A DNA stretch of 17,348 bases from CAYLXC01 sp964387865 (GCA_964387865.1 CAYLXC010000019.1:1-17348); one strand, 5' to 3'; shown: positions 6,539 to 12,470, numbered from the stretch's first letter. The notes: generated from the letters alone by a model not told the origin. Program-made: numbers and translations.

Positions 6539-7153
6539 TTAACCTACTGCTGCTCCACTTGCGGAAGAAAGTGAAGCTGTTCCACTTCCTAATTGGCCTT
6601 TAGCACCCTCAAATTGGGTTTCTAAAGCATTTGCTTGTTTAGCTGGACTTGGAATTGGAATATTTACTACCTTTTCTTCCTGTTTATTATTTAAATCCAT
6701 TAAAGAACTTCTTATGTTGGCAATTGAGTAAGCGTTGCTCGTATGTTCTCTTCTTAAGCCCACTTGGTGTCCTAAGAGCTCATTTCTTTCTTCTGTTCCC
6801 ATAGTTGCAGCTTGAACTGTTAACTCATCAATTTCTGCCTTAGGTTCAGCAAATTGGATGTTTTGTAAATCAGCTGTCAGCTTTGCAAAAAATTCTCTTT
6901 TTCTGTTCAATTCGGAGGCTTCGTTTTGTTCTTCTTTTAAAAGCTCAGGCGTTTTGACTGTATCGGGAGTTTTACCTCTTCCCTCCTGGAAATCTTTAAA
7001 GTTTCCCCTCATGTCAAGTCCAAACGTTTGTTGGGCTGTTTCTTTCACAGCCTCACCTATAGTTCTTACTGTATTTTCTGCCTGCTCCCACAAAGCCTCG
7101 GGAGATACAGGTAGTCCTAATGGATCTACAAGATTAGTAAGCGAAAATTTCAT
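6539..7153 (-). CDS. hypothetical protein, 204 aa, Gln/Glu-rich and helical
   Basis: I cannot assign a family with confidence. The 204 residues contain long charged helical stretches (about 65-110, KEEQNEASELNRKREFFAKL), a middle segment LGHQVGLRREHTSNAYSIANI, a proline-rich hinge (VNIPIPSPAK) and a low-complexity Gly/Ser/Ala tail (TASLSSASGAAVG). There is no signal peptide or membrane helix. It has its own promoter at 7171-7199 and no ribosome site at the ATG. It sits between two tRNA genes. Codon use matches the neighbours. It looks like a lineage-specific soluble or scaffold-like protein, but no function can be stated. Confidence 0.75.
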   Translation of the reverse strand: MKFSLTNLVDPLGLPVSPEALWEQAENTVRTIGEAVKETAQQTFGLDMRGNFKDFQEGRGKTPDTVKTPELLKEEQNEASELNRKREFFAKLTADLQNIQFAEPKAEIDELTVQAATMGTEERNELLGHQVGLRREHTSNAYSIANIRSSLMDLNNKQEEKVVNIPIPSPAKQANALETQFEGAKGQLGSGTASLSSASGAAVG

Positions 7154-7170
7154 AGGGTTATTAGGTATGT

Positions 7171-7199
7171 ATTATACACCGGTTGTTCAATATCTTCAA
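7171..7199 (-). promoter_or_regulatory. sigma-70-type promoter of the 204-aa gene
   Basis: Minus strand TTGAAG (7194-7199), a 17-base spacer and a perfect TATAAT (7171-7176). The ATG follows 17 bases after the -10, leaving a leader of about 10 bases with no room for a ribosome binding site. Confidence 0.7.
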
Positions 7200-7217
7200 C
7201 TTCCATACAAGATGTTG

Positions 7218-7300
7218 TGCCGGGGACAGGAGTTGAACCTGCACGTCCTTACGGACACATGATCCTAAATCATGCGCGTATACCATTCCGCCACCCCGGC
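7218..7300 (-). tRNA. tRNA-Leu (anticodon UAG)
   Basis: An 83-nt type II tRNA. The acceptor GCCGGGG pairs with CCCCGGC, the anticodon stem CATGA/TCATG encloses TTTAGGA (anticodon TAG), the variable-arm stem is GTCC/GGAC, and the T-arm is GCAGG TTCAACT CCTGT. The discriminator is A; CCA is not encoded (ACAAC follows). Its last 27 bases are identical to those of tRNA-Leu(GAG) at 16297-16383. Confidence 0.97.
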
Positions 7301-7309
7301 GTGGTATAC

Positions 7310-7315
7310 ATTATA
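7310..7315 (-). promoter_or_regulatory. -10 box for tRNA-Leu(UAG)
   Basis: A perfect TATAAT on the minus strand, 9 bases before the tRNA 5' end and just after the gatD stop codon. No good -35 is seen at the usual distance. Confidence 0.5.
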
Positions 7316-8065
7316 CTACGCAAATTTTTGGATGGCGAACTTGTGAGCTTGGGATTCTAGGGAATCATCCAAATTATGTAGATCTATATCTTCACCATAT
7401 TTAACTTCCAAAGCCTTCTGGATTAGCCAATCAGTAAGGTGGGGATTTTTGGGAAGCAAGCTTCCATGCATGTAACATCCTATGGCATTTTTGTAAATGC
7501 ATCCCTCTGTTTTGTCTTCACCGTTGTTTCCAAAACCACTGACTACCTGGCCAAGTGGCTGTGCCCCGGGCCTCAAGTATGTTTTTCCGGAGTGGTTTTC
7601 AAAGCCAACAAGATTGGTAGGTGGTAGATTGTAGATGGTAGTATGGATGATTATGTTGCCTATCATGCGGCTATCGCTGGCCACAGTGTATGCTGGAAAC
7701 AAACCTACTCCAGGCAGTTTTGGTCCTCTGTGAGGCTTATAATATTCTCCTAAAAGTTGGTATCCCCCACAAATTGCTAAAAGCGGCACCCCCCTTTCTA
7801 TTTCTTGTTTTATTATTTTTCCCTTACTACTTACTACCAAATCCCTAGCTACCAATTCCTGCTGTTGATCCTGTCCTCCTCCAAAAAAATATAAATCAAT
7901 TTGCGTTCCCACTTGACGAGTGGGAATACAATCTCCAATTGAGATATTCTTAACTTCAACATCAATCCCTCTCCACTCAGCCCGCTTTTTTAGAGCAATA
8001 ATATTCCCTGTATCTCCATAAATATTCATTAAATCAGGGTATAGATAGCCAATGATGAGTTGCAT
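7316..8065 (-). CDS. gatD: lipid II isoglutaminyl synthase, glutaminase subunit GatD
   Basis: Glutamine amidotransferase of the CobB/CobQ type. It releases ammonia from glutamine for MurT, which amidates the second residue (D-isoglutamate) of the peptidoglycan stem peptide on lipid II at the inner membrane face. The 249 residues match GatD length. Visible are the N-terminal IGYLYPDLMNIYGDTGN, the nucleophile elbow LLAICGGYQLLG (C99), the GatD-typical FENHSG near residue 155, and the catalytic histidine in CYMHGSLLPKNP (H200). It is the last of the murT / membrane protein / gatD set, starting 10 bases after the membrane gene; only a weak AGG precedes the ATG. There is no signal or membrane segment. 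Confidence 0.93.
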   Translation of the reverse strand: MQLIIGYLYPDLMNIYGDTGNIIALKKRAEWRGIDVEVKNISIGDCIPTRQVGTQIDLYFFGGGQDQQQELVARDLVVSSKGKIIKQEIERGVPLLAICGGYQLLGEYYKPHRGPKLPGVGLFPAYTVASDSRMIGNIIIHTTIYNLPPTNLVGFENHSGKTYLRPGAQPLGQVVSGFGNNGEDKTEGCIYKNAIGCYMHGSLLPKNPHLTDWLIQKALEVKYGEDIDLHNLDDSLESQAHKFAIQKFA

Positions 8066-8075
8066 GGTACCTGTT

Positions 8076-8399
8076 TTAGTGAAGAAAATGAATTCCTCTT
8101 CGAATATCTCTTACAATATCAAACACTAGATTCCTGCCAAAATAGAGTGCTCCAGGTGCAGCCAGAGCCATGGTTCCCACCCCTATGCCTCTCAGGTCAG
8201 GATAAGTCGGGGATTCCGAAAATATCCAAAACACTAGATATAAAGCTCCTCCAAGTGCAAACGTACCAATAGACGTTAATGCTAATATTTCTTCATGATC
8301 TCTATTCATACGCATAGTAAATGGTCTGGCAAATTTTGTCTCTTTCCGTCCTAGCTGTTCTTGATTAGGACTCACAGGTGGCTCATTATCAATTCTCAT
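8076..8399 (-). CDS. small two-helix membrane protein between murT and gatD
   Basis: This encodes 107 residues starting MRIDNEPPVSPNQ. The ATG at 8399 shares its A with the murT TGA stop and has GGGAGG 7 bases upstream, so it is preferred over a TTG one codon earlier. A polar N-terminal tail of about 40 residues is followed by two hydrophobic segments (about 42-60, LTSIGTFALGGALYLVFWIF, and about 72-92, GVGTMALAAPGALYFG) and a basic C-terminus. A hairpin membrane protein is predicted. No family is recognised. Its position between the two subunits of the lipid II amidation enzyme suggests it may anchor or assist that complex at the membrane, which is inference. Confidence 0.75.
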   Translation of the reverse strand: MRIDNEPPVSPNQEQLGRKETKFARPFTMRMNRDHEEILALTSIGTFALGGALYLVFWIFSESPTYPDLRGIGVGTMALAAPGALYFGRNLVFDIVRDIRRGIHFLH

Positions 8400-9727
8400 C
8401 AATTTTCCTCCCAGTAATTTCCTTTAACTCTTATTTTAGCCAAAATTTTTTGAATTTCAAGCATGGCAGTATAGGTTGGGAGGATGTAAAGCGTGCCTTT
8501 TAGGCCTTTTATGGCCTGCTTGAGGGCATTTTGCAGGCTCGGTTCAACTTGAATGTATTTTCGATCAAATCCCGCATATTTTAGCCTCACAGCCAAATCA
8601 TAAGCCCTTGTGCCGGAACAAATTATTGAATAGTCCCTCGACTTCGCTCGGGACGAATTTCTCAATTCTTCGAAATTCGCATCCCATATCCAGGAAACAT
8701 CTGTTCCATCAGCCAAATTATCGTTTAAAGCTATAAGCAGCCTGTCTTTAGGTTTAAGTTGTGGAGCAATAGTTTCAAATACCTGGGTTGCCCCTGCAGG
8801 ATTCTTAATCAAAAAGATGTATCCGTCATTTTTACGCTTCAACCTTCCAGGTTGCAGGCTAAACTTTTCGACTCTACCAAAGGCCGGCTGGAAGTTTTTA
8901 AGCGATTCAGTTAATCGGGGAATCGGCATATTTAGATGATATGCACAAGACAAGGCTGCAATCGCATCATAAATGTGGTAAATGCCGGGAAGAGGAAGAT
9001 TTACGATTAATGATTTATGATTTATGAAAAGTTCAAACCGCGTTCCATCTAAACCTCTTAATTTAATATTCTTAGCTTCAAAATCAAGCTTGTGATTGGA
9101 TTTTTCCTTTTCTATGGATTCACCAATTATTTTATAATTTTCAGCACCAAAAGTCTCTGTTTTTCCCTTGAAGCACTCCTTCAGTTTTAAAGTATTTACA
9201 TCATCCCCATTAACTAAAACAGTTGTACTCTTTGGCAATGATTTCAAAGTTGCACACCACCTTTTGATAACACTATCCACTTCCCCATATCTATCCAACT
9301 GGTCCCTGAAAACATTTAAAAAAACCACAATATCAGGCTTGATTTTGTGGACTACAGAATTAAAAGCAGCTTCATCTAACTCCCAGATGCCCAGATCAAA
9401 TGAAAGGGTAAAGGGTAAAGGGTAAAGGGTAAAGCGGGAAATAAGAGTTGAGGCAATGCCTCGCTCTAGGTTTGATCCTGTATGGTTTCTTATAACTTTT
9501 AATCCAGCTTCTTGTGCGAAATGAGCAAGCATCCTGGCTGTTGTAGTTTTTCCGTTTGTGCCTGTTATAACAACATGACGTGGTATTTTTTTGGAAAGTC
9601 CTTCAACAAGCTCAGGATCAATTCGCAAAGCGAATAGACCAGGAGCAGCACTTCCCCCGCCAATTTTAAGGTATCTGGAAAGATAAGCAATTATTTTTCC
9701 CACAAGAACTGCAATAAAAGGAAGCAT
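8399..9727 (-). CDS. murT: lipid II isoglutaminyl synthase, Mur-ligase subunit MurT
   Basis: ATP-dependent Mur-ligase-like subunit that amidates D-Glu of lipid II with ammonia from GatD. The 442 residues contain the ATP loop ITGTNGKTTT (residues 54-63), the DLGIWELDEAAF acidic motif, LNVFRDQLDRYGEVD, and the C-terminal DUF1727 domain with LNDNLADGTDVSWIWD carrying the proposed catalytic Asp. Unlike Staphylococcus MurT, the insert after about residue 190 lacks the four zinc-ribbon cysteines. Three oddities lie in frame: a DPELVEG repeat (residues 31-43), FTLYPLPFTL made by a 7-bp tandem repeat (about 98-108), and SSRAKSRD (358-366). The -10 box TATAAT is only 6 bases before the ATG, predicting a leaderless message. 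Confidence 0.93.
   Translation of the reverse strand: MLPFIAVLVGKIIAYLSRYLKIGGGSAAPGLFALRIDPELVEGLSKKIPRHVVITGTNGKTTTARMLAHFAQEAGLKVIRNHTGSNLERGIASTLISRFTLYPLPFTLSFDLGIWELDEAAFNSVVHKIKPDIVVFLNVFRDQLDRYGEVDSVIKRWCATLKSLPKSTTVLVNGDDVNTLKLKECFKGKTETFGAENYKIIGESIEKEKSNHKLDFEAKNIKLRGLDGTRFELFINHKSLIVNLPLPGIYHIYDAIAALSCAYHLNMPIPRLTESLKNFQPAFGRVEKFSLQPGRLKRKNDGYIFLIKNPAGATQVFETIAPQLKPKDRLLIALNDNLADGTDVSWIWDANFEELRNSSRAKSRDYSIICSGTRAYDLAVRLKYAGFDRKYIQVEPSLQNALKQAIKGLKGTLYILPTYTAMLEIQKILAKIRVKGNYWEEN
8633..8654. repeat. palindromic repeat in murT (SSRAKSRD)
   Basis: GTCCC at 8633-8637 and GGGAC at 8650-8654 bracket CTTCGC, forming an imperfect palindrome of the kind found dispersed in many bacterial genomes. 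Read on the coding strand it gives SSRAKSRD inside murT, GC-rich and without counterpart in family members I know. Confidence 0.6.
9403..9434. repeat. 7-bp tandem repeat (AAAGGGT)x4 in murT
   Basis: Four perfect head-to-tail copies of AAAGGGT (9403-9430) plus a partial AAAG. On the coding strand it is (ACCCTTT)n and encodes FTLYPLPFTL. The unit is not divisible by three, so gain or loss of one copy would shift the frame. Confidence 0.9.
9599..9635. repeat. dispersed repeat in murT (RIDPELVEG)
   Basis: On the coding strand ATCCTGAGCTTGTTGAAGGA is followed upstream by the small palindrome ATTCGC TTT GCGAAT (9621-9635). The first part closely matches the CTGAGCTTGTCGAAGG repeat known between genes in many bacteria; here it is translated as DPELVEG near the MurT N-terminus. 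Confidence 0.5.
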
Positions 9728-9733
9728 TGGGGA

Positions 9734-9739
9734 ATTATA
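9734..9739 (-). promoter_or_regulatory. -10 box of murT, leaderless arrangement
   Basis: TATAAT on the minus strand with six bases (TCCCCA) between it and the murT ATG. A start 6-7 bases downstream of the -10 would fall on the ATG itself. No strong -35 is seen. Confidence 0.5.
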
Positions 9740-9750
9740 CCCTAAACTTA

Positions 9751-10359
9751 TTACTTTAATTCTGTTTGAGCTGAGGTAACCGCAACTTTTGTATTAGGAA
9801 TAACTACTTCAGAAATCTGTTCATTTGATAAAGAATCAGATTCGTCAGAAAAATTTTGCATATCGTTCATAAAATATGTGACTTTCCATCCCCAATGAGG
9901 TGAAGCAGCATAAATTCTATTCATGGCATGAGGGGTTGTTAATCCCTTGTTAACATAATTTTCTCTCAAACCTTTGGAAACAGTAAAAATTCCATCTCTC
10001 CAGGATTTGAAATATAGAGCATTTTTGCCATAAACTCCCCATCCCCAGCCGTTATAGCCTCCGGGTATAAATTTACCAAAAGTTGATTCAACACCTGAGA
10101 TTGCGGCAACAAGCCTCCAGTCCAAATTATAAGTGTTGGATGCATCAATAAAATCCTGAGCATTGAATTGTAAAGGTGAGTTGTGCTTTGCCAAATAAGC
10201 TGCTAAAACTTCAGCTCTAGGATCAACCCTTACTGCACTTATAGTCTCATCCAATGCCTCCCTTTCTACCTTTTCGAAAGAAACGGGTTTTGTGGTAGAT
10301 ATAAGGAGAAGAATTAGGATTGCAAGCACAGAAAATAGTATTTTATTTGTTTTATTCAT
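9751..10359 (-). CDS. secreted SLT-like peptidoglycan hydrolase (paralogue 2)
   Basis: This encodes 202 residues with an N-terminal signal peptide or anchor (residues 6-22, ILFSVLAILILLLIS). The globular part reads YNLDWRLVAAISGVESTFG (candidate catalytic Glu, E91), then the Gly/Trp-rich GGYNGWGWGVYG, FKSWRDGIFTVSKGL and SPHWGWKVTYFMNDM. This is the lysozyme/lytic-transglycosylase-like pattern in which a helix-borne Glu cleaves the glycan strand. It should act outside the membrane on cell wall. It is clearly paralogous to the gene at 10493-11083. It has its own strong promoter (10404-10432), but a terminator-like hairpin lies in the 35-base leader and there is no Shine-Dalgarno sequence. Confidence 0.8.
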   Translation of the reverse strand: MNKTNKILFSVLAILILLLISTTKPVSFEKVEREALDETISAVRVDPRAEVLAAYLAKHNSPLQFNAQDFIDASNTYNLDWRLVAAISGVESTFGKFIPGGYNGWGWGVYGKNALYFKSWRDGIFTVSKGLRENYVNKGLTTPHAMNRIYAASPHWGWKVTYFMNDMQNFSDESDSLSNEQISEVVIPNTKVAVTSAQTELK

Positions 10360-10394
10360 AAAAAGAATAAACCCGTACCAATTGGTACAGGTTT
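10360..10394 (-). terminator. terminator-like hairpin in the leader of the hydrolase gene
   Basis: On the minus strand AAACC-T-GTACCAATTGGTAC-G-GGTTT (stem 10369-10394, core a perfect 14-base palindrome with one C/A mismatch outside) is followed by ATTCTTTTT up to the ATG at 10359. It could end transcripts of the upstream paralogue or attenuate the promoter at 10404-10432. Confidence 0.65.
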
Positions 10395-10403
10395 AAGACC
10401 GAT

Positions 10404-10432
10404 AGTATATCAAATATTGGCTAAAATGTCAA
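10404..10432 (-). promoter_or_regulatory. strong sigma-70-type promoter of the 202-aa hydrolase
   Basis: Minus strand: perfect TTGACA (10427-10432), a 17-base spacer, and TATACT (10404-10409). The predicted start is near 10397. The -35 abuts the inverted repeat at 10432-10488. Confidence 0.75.
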
Positions 10433-10488
10433 CCACGTTCATGTAAACTACGTTCGTGTAAACCGAATCGTAGTAAACTGAACGTGGT
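10432..10488. repeat. nested inverted/direct repeats upstream of the promoter
   Basis: ACCACGTTCA (10432-10441) and TGAACGTGGT (10479-10488) are a perfect 10-bp inverted repeat. Inside it CTACG/CGTAG and TTCG/CGAA can pair further. The same stretch also reads as two near-identical 15-base direct repeats, ACGTTCATGTAAACT and ACGTTCGTGTAAACC. It may be a terminator stem for the upstream gene or an operator next to the -35. Confidence 0.65.
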
Positions 10489-10492
10489 CAAG

Positions 10493-11083
10493 TTATTTTA
10501 GCTCTTCCATGAAGCTGGAGACCCCTTTGGCCCAGCTTCCACCTTTTGCTAAAGAAGGTGGAGTATATTTTGTCATGATTTCATACGGTGTATCCAGACC
10601 CTTATTCAAATAATCTTCCCTTAAAGCCTTCCCAACCCTTTCAATTCCCTCTTCCCATGATGAAAACCTAACAACTGAATCCCCATAAATACCAAACCCG
10701 AAAGGATTATAAGAGTTTGATATAATTTTTTTGCCACCGTTAGACTCCTGCATAGAAATTGCAGGTAAAAGCCTCCAATCCAAATAATATTTATCAGCAA
10801 CCTGAATAAAATACTCACTATAAATTAAAAGAGAAGATTTATAGCCTAAGAAAAAATTTTCTACAATTTTTGCCCGTGCATCCGATGTTATAATTTTTTC
10901 GGAAGTTTCACTGTTGGTTTGGGGAAGGGCAGCATATAATGTAAAATCATAATTTATGGGTATTACAACTTTCTCTGGGGATATATAAACTATTGTTATG
11001 CTTGCCAAAACTAGGGTTGTAAGGACCGTTCCAAACCAGCTAAAAACCAACCACAAATTATACTGAGGTTTAGTATTATCCAT
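10493..11083 (-). CDS. membrane-anchored SLT-like peptidoglycan hydrolase (paralogue 1)
   Basis: This encodes 196 residues from the ATG at 11083 (GGAG 3 bases upstream); a TTG three codons earlier is an alternative. A single membrane segment lies near residues 11-33 (WLVFSWFGTVLTTLVLASITIVY), followed by an extracytoplasmic domain with YYLDWRLLPAISMQESNGG (candidate catalytic Glu about residue 113), YNPFGFGIYG, FSSWEEGIERVGKALREDY and GSWAKGVSSFMEEL. The pattern matches the adjacent gene at 9751-10359 motif by motif, so the two are tandem duplicates that have diverged considerably. Likely wall remodelling. It follows the YvcK gene by 51 bases; only a weak promoter (TTGAAT about 11122) is seen there. 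Confidence 0.78.
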   Translation of the reverse strand: MDNTKPQYNLWLVFSWFGTVLTTLVLASITIVYISPEKVVIPINYDFTLYAALPQTNSETSEKIITSDARAKIVENFFLGYKSSLLIYSEYFIQVADKYYLDWRLLPAISMQESNGGKKIISNSYNPFGFGIYGDSVVRFSSWEEGIERVGKALREDYLNKGLDTPYEIMTKYTPPSLAKGGSWAKGVSSFMEELK

Positions 11084-11134
11084 CTGCTCCAAAAGTTAAT
11101 TTACACTAACTGAAATCTTTAAAAAATTCAACCC

Positions 11135-12148
11135 CTAAATTTCAAGTACGGCTTTTGCTAATCTTTCCGGCTCATGCCTGAATAAATGTTCCCTTATATG
11201 ATACACGGCCATTTCTTTCTTTATAATTTTAATTTCCGGAGCAATTTTTTTAACAGTCTCCGCATCTACTTTCACTGGCTTTTGCCTGTCTTTTTTATAA
11301 ACTTTAACAATTTCCGGATCCAAATTATCAGCATTTACAATCATAAAGTTTATCCTGTCTTGATCCCCCATATAATAAGTAAAAGCTTTTAAATAATCCG
11401 AGGCTTTAAAATAATCTGTTTCCCCCTTTTTAGTCATCAAATTCAATATTAAAATCACAATTGCTCTTGACTGTTCTATTGCTTCTTTTACCCCGCTCAC
11501 CAAAAGATGCGGCAAAACGCTAGTATATAGATCTCCTGCTGAAAAAATTATTTTATTTGCCTCAATTATGGACTGAATAACTTCAGGATTTGGATCAGCA
11601 TTTGTCTCGAAATAAATTCTATTAATTTTTATTTTAGGATTAAAATCCTTGTTACCGCTCCTCAAGTCTATATTTGATTCACCCTCAACTTCCTCTCCAC
11701 CCTCTAGTTTTGCTATTAAATTTAGCTCAGAAATAGAGACTGGTAGAATTCTTGCTTTTATTCTAAAAAGAAGCCTTTCTGCGTCAACCCCTCTGTCAGG
11801 ACCTTTATAAATTTGTTCAAGTCTTGCAGCAATTAAATTACCCATGCTGTGCCCTTTTAATAGGCCTTTAACTTCAATCATCCGATCGTCAAAAAGCTTT
11901 TGGGCAACTTGCCTCTGTTTGGGGTCTTCCATTAAAGCAAGGAGGCACTGTCTTATATCCCCCGGAGGTATAACCCCAAGTTCAGTTCTTAATCTTCCGG
12001 AGGATCCTCCGGAGTCCCATGTTCCAACAACAGCTGTAATCATCTCCGGCTGATTAAGCTCAACAAGCCCTCTAAGCAAAGAAAAATGCCCTGTTCCCCC
12101 GCCAAAAGTGACAATCTTTTGCTTAAATGGATAAGTTTTATCAGCCAT
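11135..12148 (-). CDS. yvcK: YvcK/CofD-like protein, gluconeogenesis factor family
   Basis: YvcK-type protein of 337 residues (CofD-like fold). In Bacillus and mycobacteria this family binds UDP-GlcNAc and regulates wall precursor synthesis. Motifs: IVTFGGGTGHFSLLRGL (residues 12-28), TWDSGGSSGRLRTELG, PPGDIRQCLLALM, GHSMGNLI, and FSAGDLYTSVLPHLLV; all are family hallmarks. The C-terminus HLFRHEPERLAKAVLE is also typical. It lacks any membrane segment. The gene heads a minus-strand block of wall genes (two hydrolases, murT, gatD), consistent with a wall role. An extended -10 lies 8 bases before the ATG, predicting a leaderless mRNA. Confidence 0.92.
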   Translation of the reverse strand: MADKTYPFKQKIVTFGGGTGHFSLLRGLVELNQPEMITAVVGTWDSGGSSGRLRTELGVIPPGDIRQCLLALMEDPKQRQVAQKLFDDRMIEVKGLLKGHSMGNLIAARLEQIYKGPDRGVDAERLLFRIKARILPVSISELNLIAKLEGGEEVEGESNIDLRSGNKDFNPKIKINRIYFETNADPNPEVIQSIIEANKIIFSAGDLYTSVLPHLLVSGVKEAIEQSRAIVILILNLMTKKGETDYFKASDYLKAFTYYMGDQDRINFMIVNADNLDPEIVKVYKKDRQKPVKVDAETVKKIAPEIKIIKKEMAVYHIREHLFRHEPERLAKAVLEI

Positions 12149-12156
12149 TTCAGGAA

Positions 12157-12165
12157 ATTATACCA
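12157..12165 (-). promoter_or_regulatory. extended -10 promoter of yvcK, leaderless arrangement
   Basis: TGGTATAAT on the minus strand (TGn plus perfect TATAAT), 8 bases before the ATG at 12148. No good -35 hexamer is present, which an extended -10 can tolerate. Confidence 0.6.
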
Positions 12166-12176
12166 TTTATCTTATT

Positions 12177-12204
12177 TGTCATTCTGAGCGAAAGCGAAGA
12201 ATCT
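12177..12204. repeat. dispersed intergenic repeat (CATTCTGAGCGAA type)
   Basis: TGTCATTCTGAGCG followed by AAAGCGAAGAATCT, with AGATTCTTCGC / GCGAA-AGAATCT-type partial pairing. It closely resembles a short repeat widespread between genes in many bacteria. It lies between the divergent yvcK and tRNA-Leu(CAG) promoters. Confidence 0.55.
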
Positions 12205-12211
12205 ATTTAAA

Positions 12212-12220
12212 TGATAAAAT
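12212..12220 (+). promoter_or_regulatory. extended -10 for tRNA-Leu(CAG)
   Basis: TGATAAAAT (TGn plus TAAAAT), 13 bases before the tRNA 5' end. The -35 region is occupied by the dispersed repeat and shows no consensus. Confidence 0.45.
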
Positions 12221-12233
12221 ACTTAAAGTTTAA

Positions 12234-12316
12234 GCCCAGGTGGTGAAACGGTATACACGTAACGTTCAGAACGTTATGCCAGCAATGGCGTGGAGGTTCA
12301 AATCCTCTCCTGGGCA
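12234..12316 (+). tRNA. tRNA-Leu (anticodon CAG)
   Basis: An 83-nt type II tRNA. The acceptor GCCCAGG pairs with CCTGGGC, the anticodon stem TAACG/CGTTA encloses TTCAGAA (anticodon CAG), the variable-arm stem is GCC/GGC, and the T-arm is GGAGG TTCAAAT CCTCT. The discriminator is A; CCA is not encoded (CTG follows). It reads CUG. Confidence 0.95.
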
Positions 12317-12464
12317 CTGATATTCGTTTAACTTAACTCGCTTCGCTTCGTTAAGTTGCACTTCATCAGTGCAAGCACTTAATGTACAATTTATTAAGAA
12401 TATCAGTCCTATCGAAGCACTCTTCAGCGAAGTGTAACGAGCTGAAGTAAGCGAATGATAGGAC
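12316..12464. repeat. cluster of nested inverted repeats between tRNA-Leu and GIY-YIG gene
   Basis: At least five stems lie in 149 bp. ACTGATATTC (12316-12325) pairs with GAATATCAGT (12398-12407), enclosing AACTTAAC/GTTAAGTT (12330-12337, 12350-12357) and TTGCACT/AGTGCAA (12356-12362, 12368-12374). Next to it GTCCTATC (12406-12413) pairs with GATAGGAC (12457-12464), enclosing CTTCAGC/GCTGAAG (12422-12428, 12441-12447). Loops carry CGCTTCG- and GCGAAG-type motifs as in other repeats here. The last stem contains the AGGA ribosome site of the downstream gene. Confidence 0.8.
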
Positions 12465-12470
12465 AATAAA

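Noticed and set aside
12316..12464. CRISPR array
   Set aside because: Repeats are inverted and of differing sequence, without regular spacers, and no cas gene is present.
12266..12466. 66-aa minus-strand frame
   Set aside because: It covers the tRNA-Leu(CAG) and its structured flank in antisense; the sequence is explained by RNA and repeats.
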